From Streptococcus pseudopneumoniae ATCC BAA-960 = CCUG 49455 (GTDB lineage Bacteria > Bacillota > Bacilli > Lactobacillales > Streptococcaceae), in contig NZ_MWSM01000059.1 in NCBI RefSeq assembly GCF_002087075.1, positions 1-16,699 of the forward strand: a DNA stretch of 16,699 nt, read 5' to 3'. The notes beneath the pieces are model-generated. The model ran no database searches and was not told the DNA's origin. It saw nothing but the letters and a program-made list of their open reading frames with translations. Made by a program: the position numbers and the translations under genes. This document shows positions 1 through 6,619 of the stretch, one piece after another. The first letter of the stretch is position 1, and each line of letters begins with the position of its first letter.

Positions 1-98
1 ATAAACGAATTAAGGTAAAATTAAAAGGACTTAGTCCTGTGCAGTACAGAACTAAATCCTTTGGATAAATTAATTGTCTAACTTTTGGGGTCAGTACA
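1..98 (-). mobile_element. End of an IS3-like insertion sequence (left copy, running off the window)
   Basis: The segment is the reverse complement of bases 16601-16699 apart from one substitution (base 21) and one base fewer in the G run at 87-90. The element tip is at base 98, where the sequence read outward starts TGTACTGACCCC, which resembles IS3/IS150-group terminal repeats. Inside lies an imperfect hairpin (24-62, 17-base arms), the kind of structure that shields IS transposase genes from outside transcription. No transposase codons are inside the window. The family assignment is from memory of terminal sequences and is tentative; the inverted-repeat relation is seen directly. Confidence 0.75.
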
Positions 99-170
99 GA
101 AAAGCCTTGGTCGTATGCGTTTTATTATGGGAAAATGTACTTGACCTCTGTATTTCATTTTGAAAATGAC

Positions 171-202
171 AAAATCCTGAGTTTAGAGTTCTCAGGATTT
201 TT
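171..202. terminator. Bidirectional rho-independent terminator downstream of pbp1a
   Basis: Two 11-base arms (AAAATCCTGAG at 171-181 and CTCAGGATTTT at 191-201) are perfect complements around a 9-base loop, with A and T runs on the outer sides. It begins a few bases past the pbp1a stop codon, so it should end the recU-pbp1a transcript and also block readthrough from the IS side. Confidence 0.85.
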
Positions 203-205
203 CGT

Positions 206-2401
206 TTACTGTTGTGGTTGTTGTTGAGGGGTCTGTGGAGCTGGAGTTTGATTGGCTCCGGGTGTATTTGGCGCTTGGTTTTGACCATTGGTACTAGCAT
301 CAGGACTTGTGGCTGGTGCTTGATTTTGACTATTATTACTAGCATCAGGACTTGTAGTTGGTGCTAGGCTAGTAGAGCCTTCTGTACTTGTTGAGGAGTT
401 TTCGGTTGAAGATGATTGGGATGTTGTTTCAGTCCAAGTCGGTCTTGCTCCATTTTGGAAAACAAACTGCCCATTTCGATAGATACCATCTGGTATATTC
501 CAATCCTCTGGATTGCTTCCTTCAGACAGGTAGGTCATCATAGAGCGGTAAACTTTGGCAGCGACCGTAAGGCCATTGCCTACAAGTGGTGTCAGACGGT
601 TAGAATAGCCTGTCCATACAGCCATTGAATATTTACGCGTATAGCCAGCAAATAGTTCATCAGGTGCTACAAACTGAGAGGTCTTGATGTGGTTTTCAAT
701 TTCCTCGTCTGTATAGTTAGAGGTTCCTGTTTTACCAGCCTGAGGGAGCCAAGCAAGATAGGCATTTCGTCCAGTTCCATAAGTCAAGACTGTTTTCATC
801 ATGTCGGTCATCATATAGGCTGTCGTTTCCTTCATGGCACGAGTTCCGACATTAGAGAGCTCTTTTTCACTCCCATCACTAAAGACGACTTTATGGATAT
901 ACATTGGCTTATAGTAAGTTCCACCATTTGCAAAGGCAGCGTAAGCAGCAGCCATCTTTTCACTACTTGCTCCATATTTTTTGTCTGATTCGGTTGTGTT
1001 ACTTGAAATGGCATTTGAGTAGTGAAGACTTGGGTAGTCGATTCCGAGACCATTTAGGAAAGTCTTGGCGCGGTTGAGTCCGACCTTGTTTAGCGTTTCC
1101 ACGGCTGGGACGTTTCGCGATTGTTGCAGGGCGTATTGCAAGGTGATGTTGCCAAAGTAGCCCCTATCCCAGTTATAGACAGGGGTATCTGTCCCAGGAT
1201 AGTTATAGGGCTCATCGTGAACGATAGTAGCAGTTGAATCGTAGACACCGTACTCCAAGGCAGGAGCATAGTCTGTGATCGGTTTCATAGTTGATCCCCA
1301 GTCGCGGTTTGTTTCCACTGCTTGGTTAATTCCGAAGGAAACATTACTTGACTGATGTCGTGCTCCTAGCTGGGCAATGACTTTACCGTTAGAAACATCG
1401 ACAATGGTAGAAGCGACTTGCAATTCATCGTCTGGATAGGCAACGTATTCGTCTGTATTGTAAATATCCCACAGATGTTTTTGAGCTTCTTGGTCTACAT
1501 TTGTGTAGACATCCATCCCAGTTGTGAGCAGGTTATAGCCTGTTTCTTCTTCAACTTGATTGATGACTTCCTTGAGGTAATTATCCATGTAAGCAGGGTA
1601 ATTACTTGCTGATTTGAGACTTTGTAGTCCATCAGTAATTGGTGTGTTGACTGCTTTCTCATACTGTTCAGCAGAGATGTAGCCTTGATTTTTCATTTCA
1701 GATAAGACCAAGTTTCGGCGGTTTTGGGCTGCTTCTGGATGTGAATAGGGGTCATATTGGTTTGGTGCCTGAGGCATTCCAGCCAGCAAGGCTAACTGAG
1801 GTAAACTTAAATTATTGAGGTCTTTACCATAGTAGTTTTGAGCGGCTGTCTGCATTCCATAGTTGCCATTAGACATGTAGACCTTATTTATATAGTAGGT
1901 CAAGATTTCTTGCTTGGTTGCTTTTTGTTCTAACTGAATCGCTAACCAAGCTTCCTGAGCCTTACGAGAAATAGTCTGGTCGGAAGTCGAGGTTGAAAAG
2001 TAAGTCAACTTAATCAACTGTTGGGTGAGAGTTGATCCACCTTGGAGGGAATTGCTTTGCAGATTGCGCAAGAAAGCTCCCAGGATACGGATGGTATCAA
2101 TCCCCCTGTGGTCGAAGAAGCGATGGTCTTCGATAGAAACGATTGCCTTAACCAAATCTGTGGGAATATCATTAGCTTGGGCATTGACGCGGCGTTCAGA
2201 ACCCAAGTCGGCAATGAGTTGATTTTTATTGTCGTAGATTTTACTAGAAGTTGTTGCAACTAGTTTACTCTCGGATAGGGTAGGAGCCTTGCTAACGTAG
2301 TAGAAAAAAACTCCTCCGCCTAAGACGATGGTTGCGATAACCAAGCTTAAGAAGCTAATGCCCAGATACTTGATTAGGCGCAGAATCGTTGGTTTGTTCA
2401 T
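206..2401 (-). CDS. pbp1a: Penicillin-binding protein 1A, bifunctional class A peptidoglycan synthase
   Basis: This 731-residue membrane enzyme polymerises lipid II (glycosyltransferase) and crosslinks stem peptides (transpeptidase) outside the membrane. A short cytoplasmic N-terminus is followed by one membrane segment (about 14-36). The glycosyltransferase domain has catalytic E91 in the [10 protein letters not shown] motif and the GGSTLTQQL motif near 121. The transpeptidase domain has S370-TMK, S428-RN and K557-TG. Residues often altered in penicillin-resistant pneumococci (T371, P432, T574-SQF) have the susceptible form. The C-terminal tail from about residue 655 is low-complexity and rich in S, T, P, N and Q. 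It contains a 15-residue tandem duplication, which may explain a length above the usual 719 or so. The start codon overlaps the end of recU by 4 bases (ATGA), so the two genes are translationally coupled. Confidence 0.98.
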   Translation of the reverse strand: MNKPTILRLIKYLGISFLSLVIATIVLGGGVFFYYVSKAPTLSESKLVATTSSKIYDNKNQLIADLGSERRVNAQANDIPTDLVKAIVSIEDHRFFDHRGIDTIRILGAFLRNLQSNSLQGGSTLTQQLIKLTYFSTSTSDQTISRKAQEAWLAIQLEQKATKQEILTYYINKVYMSNGNYGMQTAAQNYYGKDLNNLSLPQLALLAGMPQAPNQYDPYSHPEAAQNRRNLVLSEMKNQGYISAEQYEKAVNTPITDGLQSLKSASNYPAYMDNYLKEVINQVEEETGYNLLTTGMDVYTNVDQEAQKHLWDIYNTDEYVAYPDDELQVASTIVDVSNGKVIAQLGARHQSSNVSFGINQAVETNRDWGSTMKPITDYAPALEYGVYDSTATIVHDEPYNYPGTDTPVYNWDRGYFGNITLQYALQQSRNVPAVETLNKVGLNRAKTFLNGLGIDYPSLHYSNAISSNTTESDKKYGASSEKMAAAYAAFANGGTYYKPMYIHKVVFSDGSEKELSNVGTRAMKETTAYMMTDMMKTVLTYGTGRNAYLAWLPQAGKTGTSNYTDEEIENHIKTSQFVAPDELFAGYTRKYSMAVWTGYSNRLTPLVGNGLTVAAKVYRSMMTYLSEGSNPEDWNIPDGIYRNGQFVFQNGARPTWTETTSQSSSTENSSTSTEGSTSLAPTTSPDASNNSQNQAPATSPDASTNGQNQAPNTPGANQTPAPQTPQQQPQQ
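270..359 (-). repeat. Two 45-bp tandem repeats in the pbp1a tail
   Basis: Bases 270-314 and 315-359 are two near-identical 45-bp units, and a further GGTGCT begins a third. Each encodes one copy of a 15-residue unit like [13 protein letters not shown] in the extracellular tail of PBP1a. The repeat keeps frame, so copy number could vary without breaking the protein. Confidence 0.85.
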
Positions 2402-2994
2402 CTTGTTTTACCACCTAATAAATATTCTTTGATAACATTGAGATAAGGAATTTGAGGGAAGGCACTAGCCTTGATTTCATATCCATATTCTCGAATATAT
2501 CCAAGTGGCATTGATTTTTGTCCCTTATCTTGATGATAGAAGCGAATCAAATCGAATGCCGGCAATAAGTAGGTTTCTTGCTGAGAAGAAAAGTGAAGAA
2601 GGACAAAGCAGATTCCTTGTTGGGCAAGGACTTGTTCCATATGCTGAATCTGATGTGGATGAAAATTTTTCATCGGAATCGCACGTTTTTGTTTTGTTTC
2701 CTTGGCTTCAAAGTCGATGTAATATCCATTATAAACGCCAGAATAGTCCGTCGTTGAAGCTTGTCGAAAATAGGCTTCAACAATCTTGGCACGACTTCGT
2801 TGTGGATAGTCCACTCGTACGATTTGAATAGGGGTTGGTTTCTTGTGTATAACAGCCAAGCCCTGAGACAAATAGTAGTCGTTGGTAGCATTGATCATCT
2901 TTTCAAAAGACATTCCTCGATTTGCGAAATTTTTGGGTTGAGAAAGAGATGTTTGTCTTTTTTGTGATGAAAGTTTATGTGGATAGTTGACCAT
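2398..2994 (-). CDS. recU: Holliday junction resolvase RecU
   Basis: A 198-residue nuclease that cleaves four-way DNA junctions during recombinational repair and chromosome segregation. The PD-(D/E)XK active site is visible: D83 in TTDYSG, then E96-A-K98 in DFEAKET. The 13-residue spacing between D83 and E96 matches that remembered for the Bacillus enzyme. The N-terminal basic, flexible segment (about 1-30, with NRGMSFE) is typical of the family. The start is supported by AAGGAG a few bases upstream. It is the first gene of a recU-pbp1a operon, a pairing conserved in Firmicutes (recU-ponA). Its promoter lies in the left copy of the 49-bp repeat. Confidence 0.97.
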   Translation of the reverse strand: MVNYPHKLSSQKRQTSLSQPKNFANRGMSFEKMINATNDYYLSQGLAVIHKKPTPIQIVRVDYPQRSRAKIVEAYFRQASTTDYSGVYNGYYIDFEAKETKQKRAIPMKNFHPHQIQHMEQVLAQQGICFVLLHFSSQQETYLLPAFDLIRFYHQDKGQKSMPLGYIREYGYEIKASAFPQIPYLNVIKEYLLGGKTR

Positions 2995-3025
2995 AATTCT
3001 CCTTATTGGTGCAATAATATCACTT

Positions 3026-3074
3026 TATTATACCATAAATTTGCACAGAAAGGGTTAAAAATGACTATAGCTTT
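3026..3074. repeat. Left copy of the 49-bp direct repeat bounding the islet
   Basis: It matches bases 5161-5209 at 46 of 49 positions in the same orientation (differences at 3033, 3064 and 3068). The copy includes the recU promoter core, the ypsA ribosome binding site and the first codons of ypsA. After its ATG (3061) the frame reads MTIAF, diverges, and stops after 22 codons, so this is a dead start of ypsA. Confidence 0.9.
3027..3035 (-). promoter_or_regulatory. Extended -10 promoter for recU-pbp1a
   Basis: On the minus strand the sequence reads TGGTATAAT, an extended -10 element (TGnTATAAT), about 32 bases upstream of the recU start. No good -35 box is seen, as is common for extended -10 promoters. 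Transcription would begin near base 3020. Confidence 0.65.
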
Positions 3075-3221
3075 TATCACAAGATATTTTTTCGCTTCAT
3101 TCATATTCAGTTGGATCCTTTTCATATGACTATTCTACCAAATGGGATATTTTCATGTTCGATTTACTAAAGACATTATCACATTCGAATCACAACGTAG
3201 TATAAAAAATATAAATATCAT

Positions 3222-3250
3222 TTGATTTAATTTTATAAATGTTATATAAT
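3222..3250 (+). promoter_or_regulatory. Sigma-70 promoter of the small exported protein
   Basis: TTGATT (3222-3227) and a perfect TATAAT (3245-3250) are separated by 17 bases. The predicted start is near 3257, giving a 5' leader of about 150 bases before the coding region at 3407. This fits the internal ATG rather than the longer open frame that begins upstream of the start of transcription. Confidence 0.8.
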
Positions 3251-3255
3251 GATGT

Positions 3256-3269
3256 CGAAAGCGCTTTCA
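3256..3269. promoter_or_regulatory. Candidate CcpA operator (cre)
   Basis: GAAAGCGCTTTC (3257-3268) is a perfect 12-base palindrome. Extended to 14 bases it fits the cre consensus TGWAANCGNTNWCA at all positions but the first. It lies just after the -10 box, over the predicted transcription start, where binding would repress. Catabolite control is inferred from sequence only. Confidence 0.65.
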
Positions 3270-3406
3270 AACAAGATATAATATATAGGCTTGATTTTAG
3301 CTTTATTGTTTTATTGATTCGGAACATTCTTCTAGTAATTAACTACAGACTGATTAAACTTGGGATTGAAATTATCTCCATACTTATATATTTTGAAGGA
3401 ATCTCT

Positions 3407-3787
3407 ATGAAAGACATTATTCGGATACTATCTATTGGCTTTTTATGGATTCTGTTGATAGCAAATGTAGTGCATGCAGCAACTGCGATTACTTATAATG
3501 GACAGGGAATAAGAGGTCAATATTCAATACAAACTTGGTACACTAACCGTAGAAGAACCTATACTGTTAATCATAACCAACCTCCTAGACCTGGGAGTGG
3601 GAACGTAGGGTTTAGAGTTTCTGTTGTGAGTCGTTCATGGATTGGTGGTAAAATATATGCATCATCTGTTTATTATGGAAAAATTAGTGGAACAATTAGT
3701 GTTGATCTAAATTCAGGTACTTATGGATTATATTTCAATACTGAGGATAGAGGTTTATATAATATTTCAGGTAGTGTGACTTATTAA
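3407..3787 (+). CDS. Small exported protein of unknown function
   Basis: A 126-residue protein with a clear signal peptide (positive start, hydrophobic core to about residue 21, likely cleavage after VVHA). The mature part is about 100 residues, has no cysteine, and is rich in G, S, Y and R with alternating polar and hydrophobic residues, suggesting a small beta-sheet fold. It ends in SGSVTY with no membrane anchor or LPXTG motif, so it is probably released. The start is chosen for AAGGA upstream of ATG 3407 and for the signal peptide; a 182-residue frame from 3239 would begin before the predicted transcript. I do not recognise the family. Size and export resemble secreted bacteriocin-like proteins, but no family motif is visible and that role is only a guess. 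Confidence 0.75.
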   Translation: MKDIIRILSIGFLWILLIANVVHAATAITYNGQGIRGQYSIQTWYTNRRRTYTVNHNQPPRPGSGNVGFRVSVVSRSWIGGKIYASSVYYGKISGTISVDLNSGTYGLYFNTEDRGLYNISGSVTY

Positions 3788-3876
3788 TTGAGTATTTATT
3801 TGGATAAGTCTTTTATTAACTATTTTATAATTTTTTAGTTTAATACTCTTCCTTACTAATCATATCAATTGGTTTT

Positions 3877-3983
3877 TATAGTAAAATGAAACTAGAATAG
3901 TACAACATAATTTCTAAAGCATTGTTAGAAATTAATTTGAATGCCTCAAATGATTTATCCTCATCTTATTTCAATTTACTATA
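3877..3983 (+). repeat. RUP repeat (107 bp)
   Basis: The unit begins TATAGTAAAATGAAA and ends TTTCAATTTACTATA, giving terminal inverted repeats with one mismatch, and is exactly 107 bases long. It aligns along its length with a second copy at 11468-11574. RUP elements are small non-coding repeats of pneumococci, thought to be moved in trans by an IS630-type transposase into TA sites. Confidence 0.88.
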
Positions 3984-4543
3984 GTTTCTTTGTGAGTTTT
4001 GATGTAGAAAAGTATTTTGTGATGGATTATAAAGATTGAATAGATATAAGTTATTTTAAAACATACTTTTAAAGAGAATTTGGTAATAATAAGTGAATTA
4101 TTATCAATTAAAAATAAGTTTGGTAAAAAAACTTTACAATCAGAAAAACCGAATATTATCACGATTTTAAAATCTTTGATCATATACGGTTTATTATTGA
4201 AATATTTGTTTTCTCTTAAAATTGATGCTTTTATAAAATTAAAAAGCAATATAGGTAGTAGATATTTTCATAGATTTGTTACTGATTTTGTCAGTATTAT
4301 CTACAACCTCAAAAAAGGATACTATTCAAACTGTGCTTAGTTCTTTTGTTTTCTGTTTACTATGAGTTTTCACCTGGCCTTCTTTAAAATCAAAGTTTAC
4401 ATGTTTTGTTGACAGTTTGCGTAATAAACATCGGAGTTTAAATACATACTTTAAACAAATGCCTATCATTAGTACATATTATAAAAAATGATGCTCTTTC
4501 TGATTTTAAAGGAATGTAAATAGAATATCTAAGATTTGTAGTT
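3984..4543. other. Gene-poor AT-rich stretch in the islet
   Basis: I see no convincing gene here. Open frames on both strands (4080-4340 plus, 3971-4249 minus) overlap each other, lack ribosome binding sites and have the composition of random AT-rich DNA. The only recognisable piece is a short BOX-like remnant near 4278-4314. Confidence 0.6.
4278..4314. repeat. Possible degenerate BOX-element remnant
   Basis: The words ACTGATTTTGTCAGT and ATCTACAACCTCAAA occur in the order seen in pneumococcal BOX repeats (usual forms ACTTCGTCAGT and ATCTACAACCTCAAA). The rest of a BOX element is missing or too diverged to recognise, so this is tentative. Confidence 0.4.
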
Positions 4544-5128
4544 TTATTTTATGTAATGAATTATCTTTTTTCCTAATCTGCTATCATGGATATTGCTTCC
4601 AATTATAAAACCTATTGTGTTTGTAAATATATCTCCTATATCAAAGAATCCGAGATGAAATACATATTGTGAGGTTTCTATTATTGTTATGAAAAAGATA
4701 AAACGCATGACTGTTTTAAAATTAAATTTAAATAATCCTCCTATTGGGATAAAAATTACAATATTTAAAAGAGGAATTGTTGAATCAATTAAAAGTGAAT
4801 CTTTGATAAACTCAACGAGATTAAAGTTAACTCCCTGAATACCTAAATTTTTAAAAAGTAGCGAATAAACAAGAATTAAACAGTAAAGAAAATAAGATAT
4901 TCTTATCAATCTAGTATCAAGTCTGTGCGTATAGCTAGATCTTAGGAAAGTGAATAAAAACAATGTTAGAATTAGAATGATGAATAGAGGTCTCCAGAAA
5001 TCAGAGCCACCGGTAGGAAAACTAAAGATAGAGATGAATTGGAAGTAAAGGTATTCCATAAAAAACCATCTACAAATTAGGAAGGAAATAGCTAAATTTA
5101 AAAAATCAAGTATATATATTTTTTTCAT
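4544..5128 (-). CDS. VanZ-like integral membrane protein
   Basis: A 194-residue protein with about five hydrophobic segments (near 5-30, 45-60, 75-92, 117-130 and 138-180). The C-terminal half has the VanZ-like pattern: NIVIFIPIGGLF, then an E-T-S-Q segment, then FFDIGDIFTNTIGFIIG. VanZ of the enterococcal vanA cluster gives low-level teicoplanin resistance; most VanZ-like relatives have no known role, although the family is linked with the cell envelope and lipophilic antimicrobials. The start is supported by AGGAG about 8 bases upstream and by an extended -10 promoter in the right repeat copy. It is convergent with the exported-protein gene, so they are not one operon. The family call is fairly sure; the substrate is unknown. 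Confidence 0.82.
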   Translation of the reverse strand: MKKIYILDFLNLAISFLICRWFFMEYLYFQFISIFSFPTGGSDFWRPLFIILILTLFLFTFLRSSYTHRLDTRLIRISYFLYCLILVYSLLFKNLGIQGVNFNLVEFIKDSLLIDSTIPLLNIVIFIPIGGLFKFNFKTVMRFIFFITIIETSQYVFHLGFFDIGDIFTNTIGFIIGSNIHDSRLGKKIIHYIK

Positions 5129-5160
5129 TTTATAATCTCCTAAATTTCATTTATATACCA

Positions 5161-5209
5161 TATTATATCATAAATTTGCACAGAAAGGGTTAAAAATGGC
5201 TACAGCTTT
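5161..5209. repeat. Right copy of the 49-bp direct repeat bounding the islet
   Basis: This is the partner of 3026-3074 (46 of 49 identical). This copy runs into the intact ypsA gene and includes its ribosome binding site (GAAAGGG) and first codons. On the minus strand it supplies a promoter for the VanZ-like gene. Confidence 0.9.
5162..5170 (-). promoter_or_regulatory. Extended -10 promoter for the VanZ-like gene
   Basis: The minus strand reads TGATATAAT (TGnTATAAT), about 34 bases upstream of the VanZ-like start codon. It is the duplicated equivalent of the recU promoter, with one base change in the spacer position of the extended motif. Confidence 0.6.
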
Positions 5210-5723
5210 GGTTTTAGGCTATTCTGCTTTTGATTTGGGTTTGTTTTCTGACAAGGATCCTCGTCTTAAATTGATAAAAAAAGCAATACGTAAAGATTTA
5301 GAGGCTATGGCAGCAGATGGGGTATCTTGGCTTGTGTTTACAGGAAGTTTAGGTTTTGAATATTGGGTTTTAGAGGTTGCTCAGGAAATGAAAACCGAAT
5401 ACGGTTTCCAGTTGGCGACCATTTTTGCTTTTGAAACCCATGGGGAAAATTGGAATGAAGGCAATCAGATGAAACTGAGTCGTTTTAAGCAGGTAGACTT
5501 TGTCAAATATGCCTATCCTCGCTATGAACACAAGGGGCAGTTAAGAGATTACCAGCAGTTTTTGCTGGAAAACACGACTAGTTCCTATCTTTTTTATGAT
5601 GAAGAAAATGAAACGAAACTAGCTTATTTTTACCAAAAGATGAAAAATCAAGAGGACTATTTTATAAAGAGATTAACATTTGATCAATTAAATGAACTTG
5701 CTGAAAATTTTTCCGAAAATTGA
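5196..5723 (+). CDS. ypsA: YpsA, DUF1273 / SLOG-superfamily protein
   Basis: A 175-residue cytoplasmic protein of the DUF1273 (YpsA) family, placed in the SLOG nucleotide-binding Rossmann-like superfamily. Near residues 46-60 the [15 protein letters not shown] stretch provides the glycine-rich loop and conserved glutamate typical of the family. Bacillus YpsA affects cell division, and the conserved position next to gpsB supports a division-related role, but no reaction is established. The start has GAAAGGG 7 bases upstream. The gene is intact. Its upstream region has been changed by the islet, so its original -35 region is no longer next to it. A terminator is not obvious before the gpsB promoter. 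Confidence 0.9.
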
Positions 5724-5733
5724 AGCTTTGACC

Positions 5734-5763
5734 TTGATTTTTGTTTGCCTTTTTTTATATAAT
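5734..5763 (+). promoter_or_regulatory. Promoter of gpsB
   Basis: TTGATT (5734-5739) and TATAAT (5758-5763) are 18 bases apart, ending 29 bases before the gpsB start codon. The position and box quality make a separate gpsB promoter likely. Confidence 0.7.
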
Positions 5764-5792
5764 AATACTAGCAATCGAGAATGGAGAGAGAC

Positions 5793-6134
5793 ATGGCAAG
5801 TATTATTTTTTCAGCAAAAGATATTTTTGAACAAGAGTTTGGGCGTGAAGTCCGTGGCTATAGTAAGGTAGAAGTTGATGAGTTTTTAGACGATGTCATC
5901 AAGGACTATGAAACCTATGCTGCCTTGGTCAAGTCACTTCGTCAGGAGATTGCGGATTTGAAGGAAGAATTAACTCGTAAACCGCAAGTGAGCTCGGCTC
6001 CAAGTCCTAGTCACCCAGATTCAATTGATGTGGCAGCTTCATCTTCTATGACGAATTTTGATATTTTGAAACGCTTGAATCGTCTTGAAAAAGAAGTATT
6101 CGGTAAACAAATTTTAGACAATACTGATTTGTAA
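5793..6134 (+). CDS. gpsB: Cell division regulator GpsB
   Basis: A 113-residue DivIVA-related cytoplasmic protein that links septal and peripheral peptidoglycan synthesis, interacting with penicillin-binding proteins, MreC and the StkP kinase pathway. The N-terminal membrane-binding and coiled-coil part carries [21 protein letters not shown] with Y23, V28, D33 and I36. A flexible P/S-rich linker (about 69-90) follows, then the short C-terminal oligomerisation helix [16 protein letters not shown]. The start is ATG 5793, not ATG 5781: the GGAGAG at 5783-5788 is the ribosome binding site and would lie inside the longer version. rnpB follows at once. Confidence 0.95.
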   Translation: MASIIFSAKDIFEQEFGREVRGYSKVEVDEFLDDVIKDYETYAALVKSLRQEIADLKEELTRKPQVSSAPSPSHPDSIDVAASSSMTNFDILKRLNRLEKEVFGKQILDNTDL

Positions 6135-6149
6135 TTCAGGTCTTGTTAC

Positions 6150-6545
6150 ATGCAATTTTTGGATAATCGCGTGAGGAGAATTGCTTCTCATGAGGAAAGT
6201 CCATGCTAGCACAGGCTGTGATGCCTGTAGTGTTTGTGCTAGGCGAAACCATAAGCCTAGGGACGAGAAATCGTTACGGCAGTTGAAATGGCTAAGTCTT
6301 TTGATAGGTCAGAGTAGGCTTGAAAGTGCCACAGTGACGGAGTCTTTCTGGAAACGGAGAGAGTGGAACGCGGTAAACCCCTCAAGCTAGCAACCCAAAT
6401 TTTGGTCGGGGCATGGAGTACGCGGAAACGAACGTAGTATTCTGACTGCTATCAGCTGGAGCTGTTAGTGGTAGACAGATGATTATCGAAGGAAGTGGTC
6501 CTAGTCACTTCTGGAACAAAACATGGCTTATAGAAAATTGCATAT
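6150..6545 (+). ncRNA. rnpB: RNase P RNA (Bacillus-type, class B)
   Basis: This is the catalytic RNA that trims the 5' ends of tRNA precursors. Universal elements are present: GAGGAAAGTCCATGC near 6191 (P4 5' strand) and ACAAAACATGGCTTAT near 6517 (3' strand). The ends pair as the P1 helix, ATGCAATTTT (6150-6159) with AAAATTGCAT (6534-6543). Placement after gpsB is conserved in Firmicutes. Ends are estimated from the P1 pairing and may be off by a few bases. Confidence 0.95.
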
Positions 6546-6550
6546 AGGTT

Positions 6551-6582
6551 GGGGCTGAGAAATTTTCTCAACCTCATTTTTT
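6551..6582 (+). terminator. Terminator after rnpB
   Basis: TGAGAAA and TTTCTCA are perfect complements around one base. The stem extends outward with GGGG/CCTC after one mismatch, and a T-rich tail (ATTTTTT) follows. It should define the 3' boundary of the rnpB transcript. Confidence 0.8.
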
Positions 6583-6596
6583 AAAGTGGACATATA

Positions 6597-6619
6597 GAAA
6601 GGTCTTGTAAGACTGTAAC
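6597..6619 (+). promoter_or_regulatory. Distant ribosome binding site bridged by a small hairpin
   Basis: GAAAGG (6597-6602) is 17 bases from the methyltransferase ATG (6620), too far for a normal site. Between them lies GTCTTGTAAGAC (6602-6613), a perfect 5-base stem with a 2-base loop. Folding would bring the site to within about 6 bases of the start. The hairpin is visible; its effect is inferred. Confidence 0.4.

Larger units (their letters stand above)
3075..5160. other. AT-rich islet inserted between recU and ypsA
   Basis: This 2.1-kb stretch separates recU from ypsA, which I expect to be adjacent and divergent in pneumococcus. It is clearly richer in A and T than its neighbours and is bounded by a 49-bp direct repeat of the original junction. 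It holds one exported protein gene (plus strand), one RUP, a gene-poor stretch and one VanZ-like gene (minus strand). No integrase, transposase or classical attachment site is visible. Arrival by homologous replacement from a strain carrying this arrangement, or by duplication at insertion, are both possible. Confidence 0.75.

Noticed and set aside
3061..3129. Short peptide gene of 22 codons starting at 3061
   Set aside because: It is explained as the duplicated ypsA start within the direct repeat running into unrelated DNA.
3239..3787. Longer 182-residue version of the small exported protein
   Set aside because: It would start before the -10 box and predicted transcription start, lacks a ribosome binding site, and would bury the clear signal peptide at residue 57.
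3407..3787. Lactococcin 972-family bacteriocin
   Set aside because: Size and export fit, but I could not find the family's conserved pattern, so only an unknown exported protein is claimed.
3971..4249. Open frame of 92 codons on the minus strand in the islet
   Set aside because: No ribosome binding site or recognisable motif; it begins in AT-rich non-coding DNA and overlaps the end of the RUP.
4080..4340. Open frame of 86 codons on the plus strand in the islet
   Set aside because: No ATG with a ribosome binding site, AT-rich random composition, overlaps an opposite-strand frame, and its 3' part is a BOX-like remnant.
5781..5792. Upstream ATG for gpsB
   Set aside because: The GGAGAG immediately after it is the ribosome binding site of the ATG at 5793, which gives the normal GpsB N-terminus.
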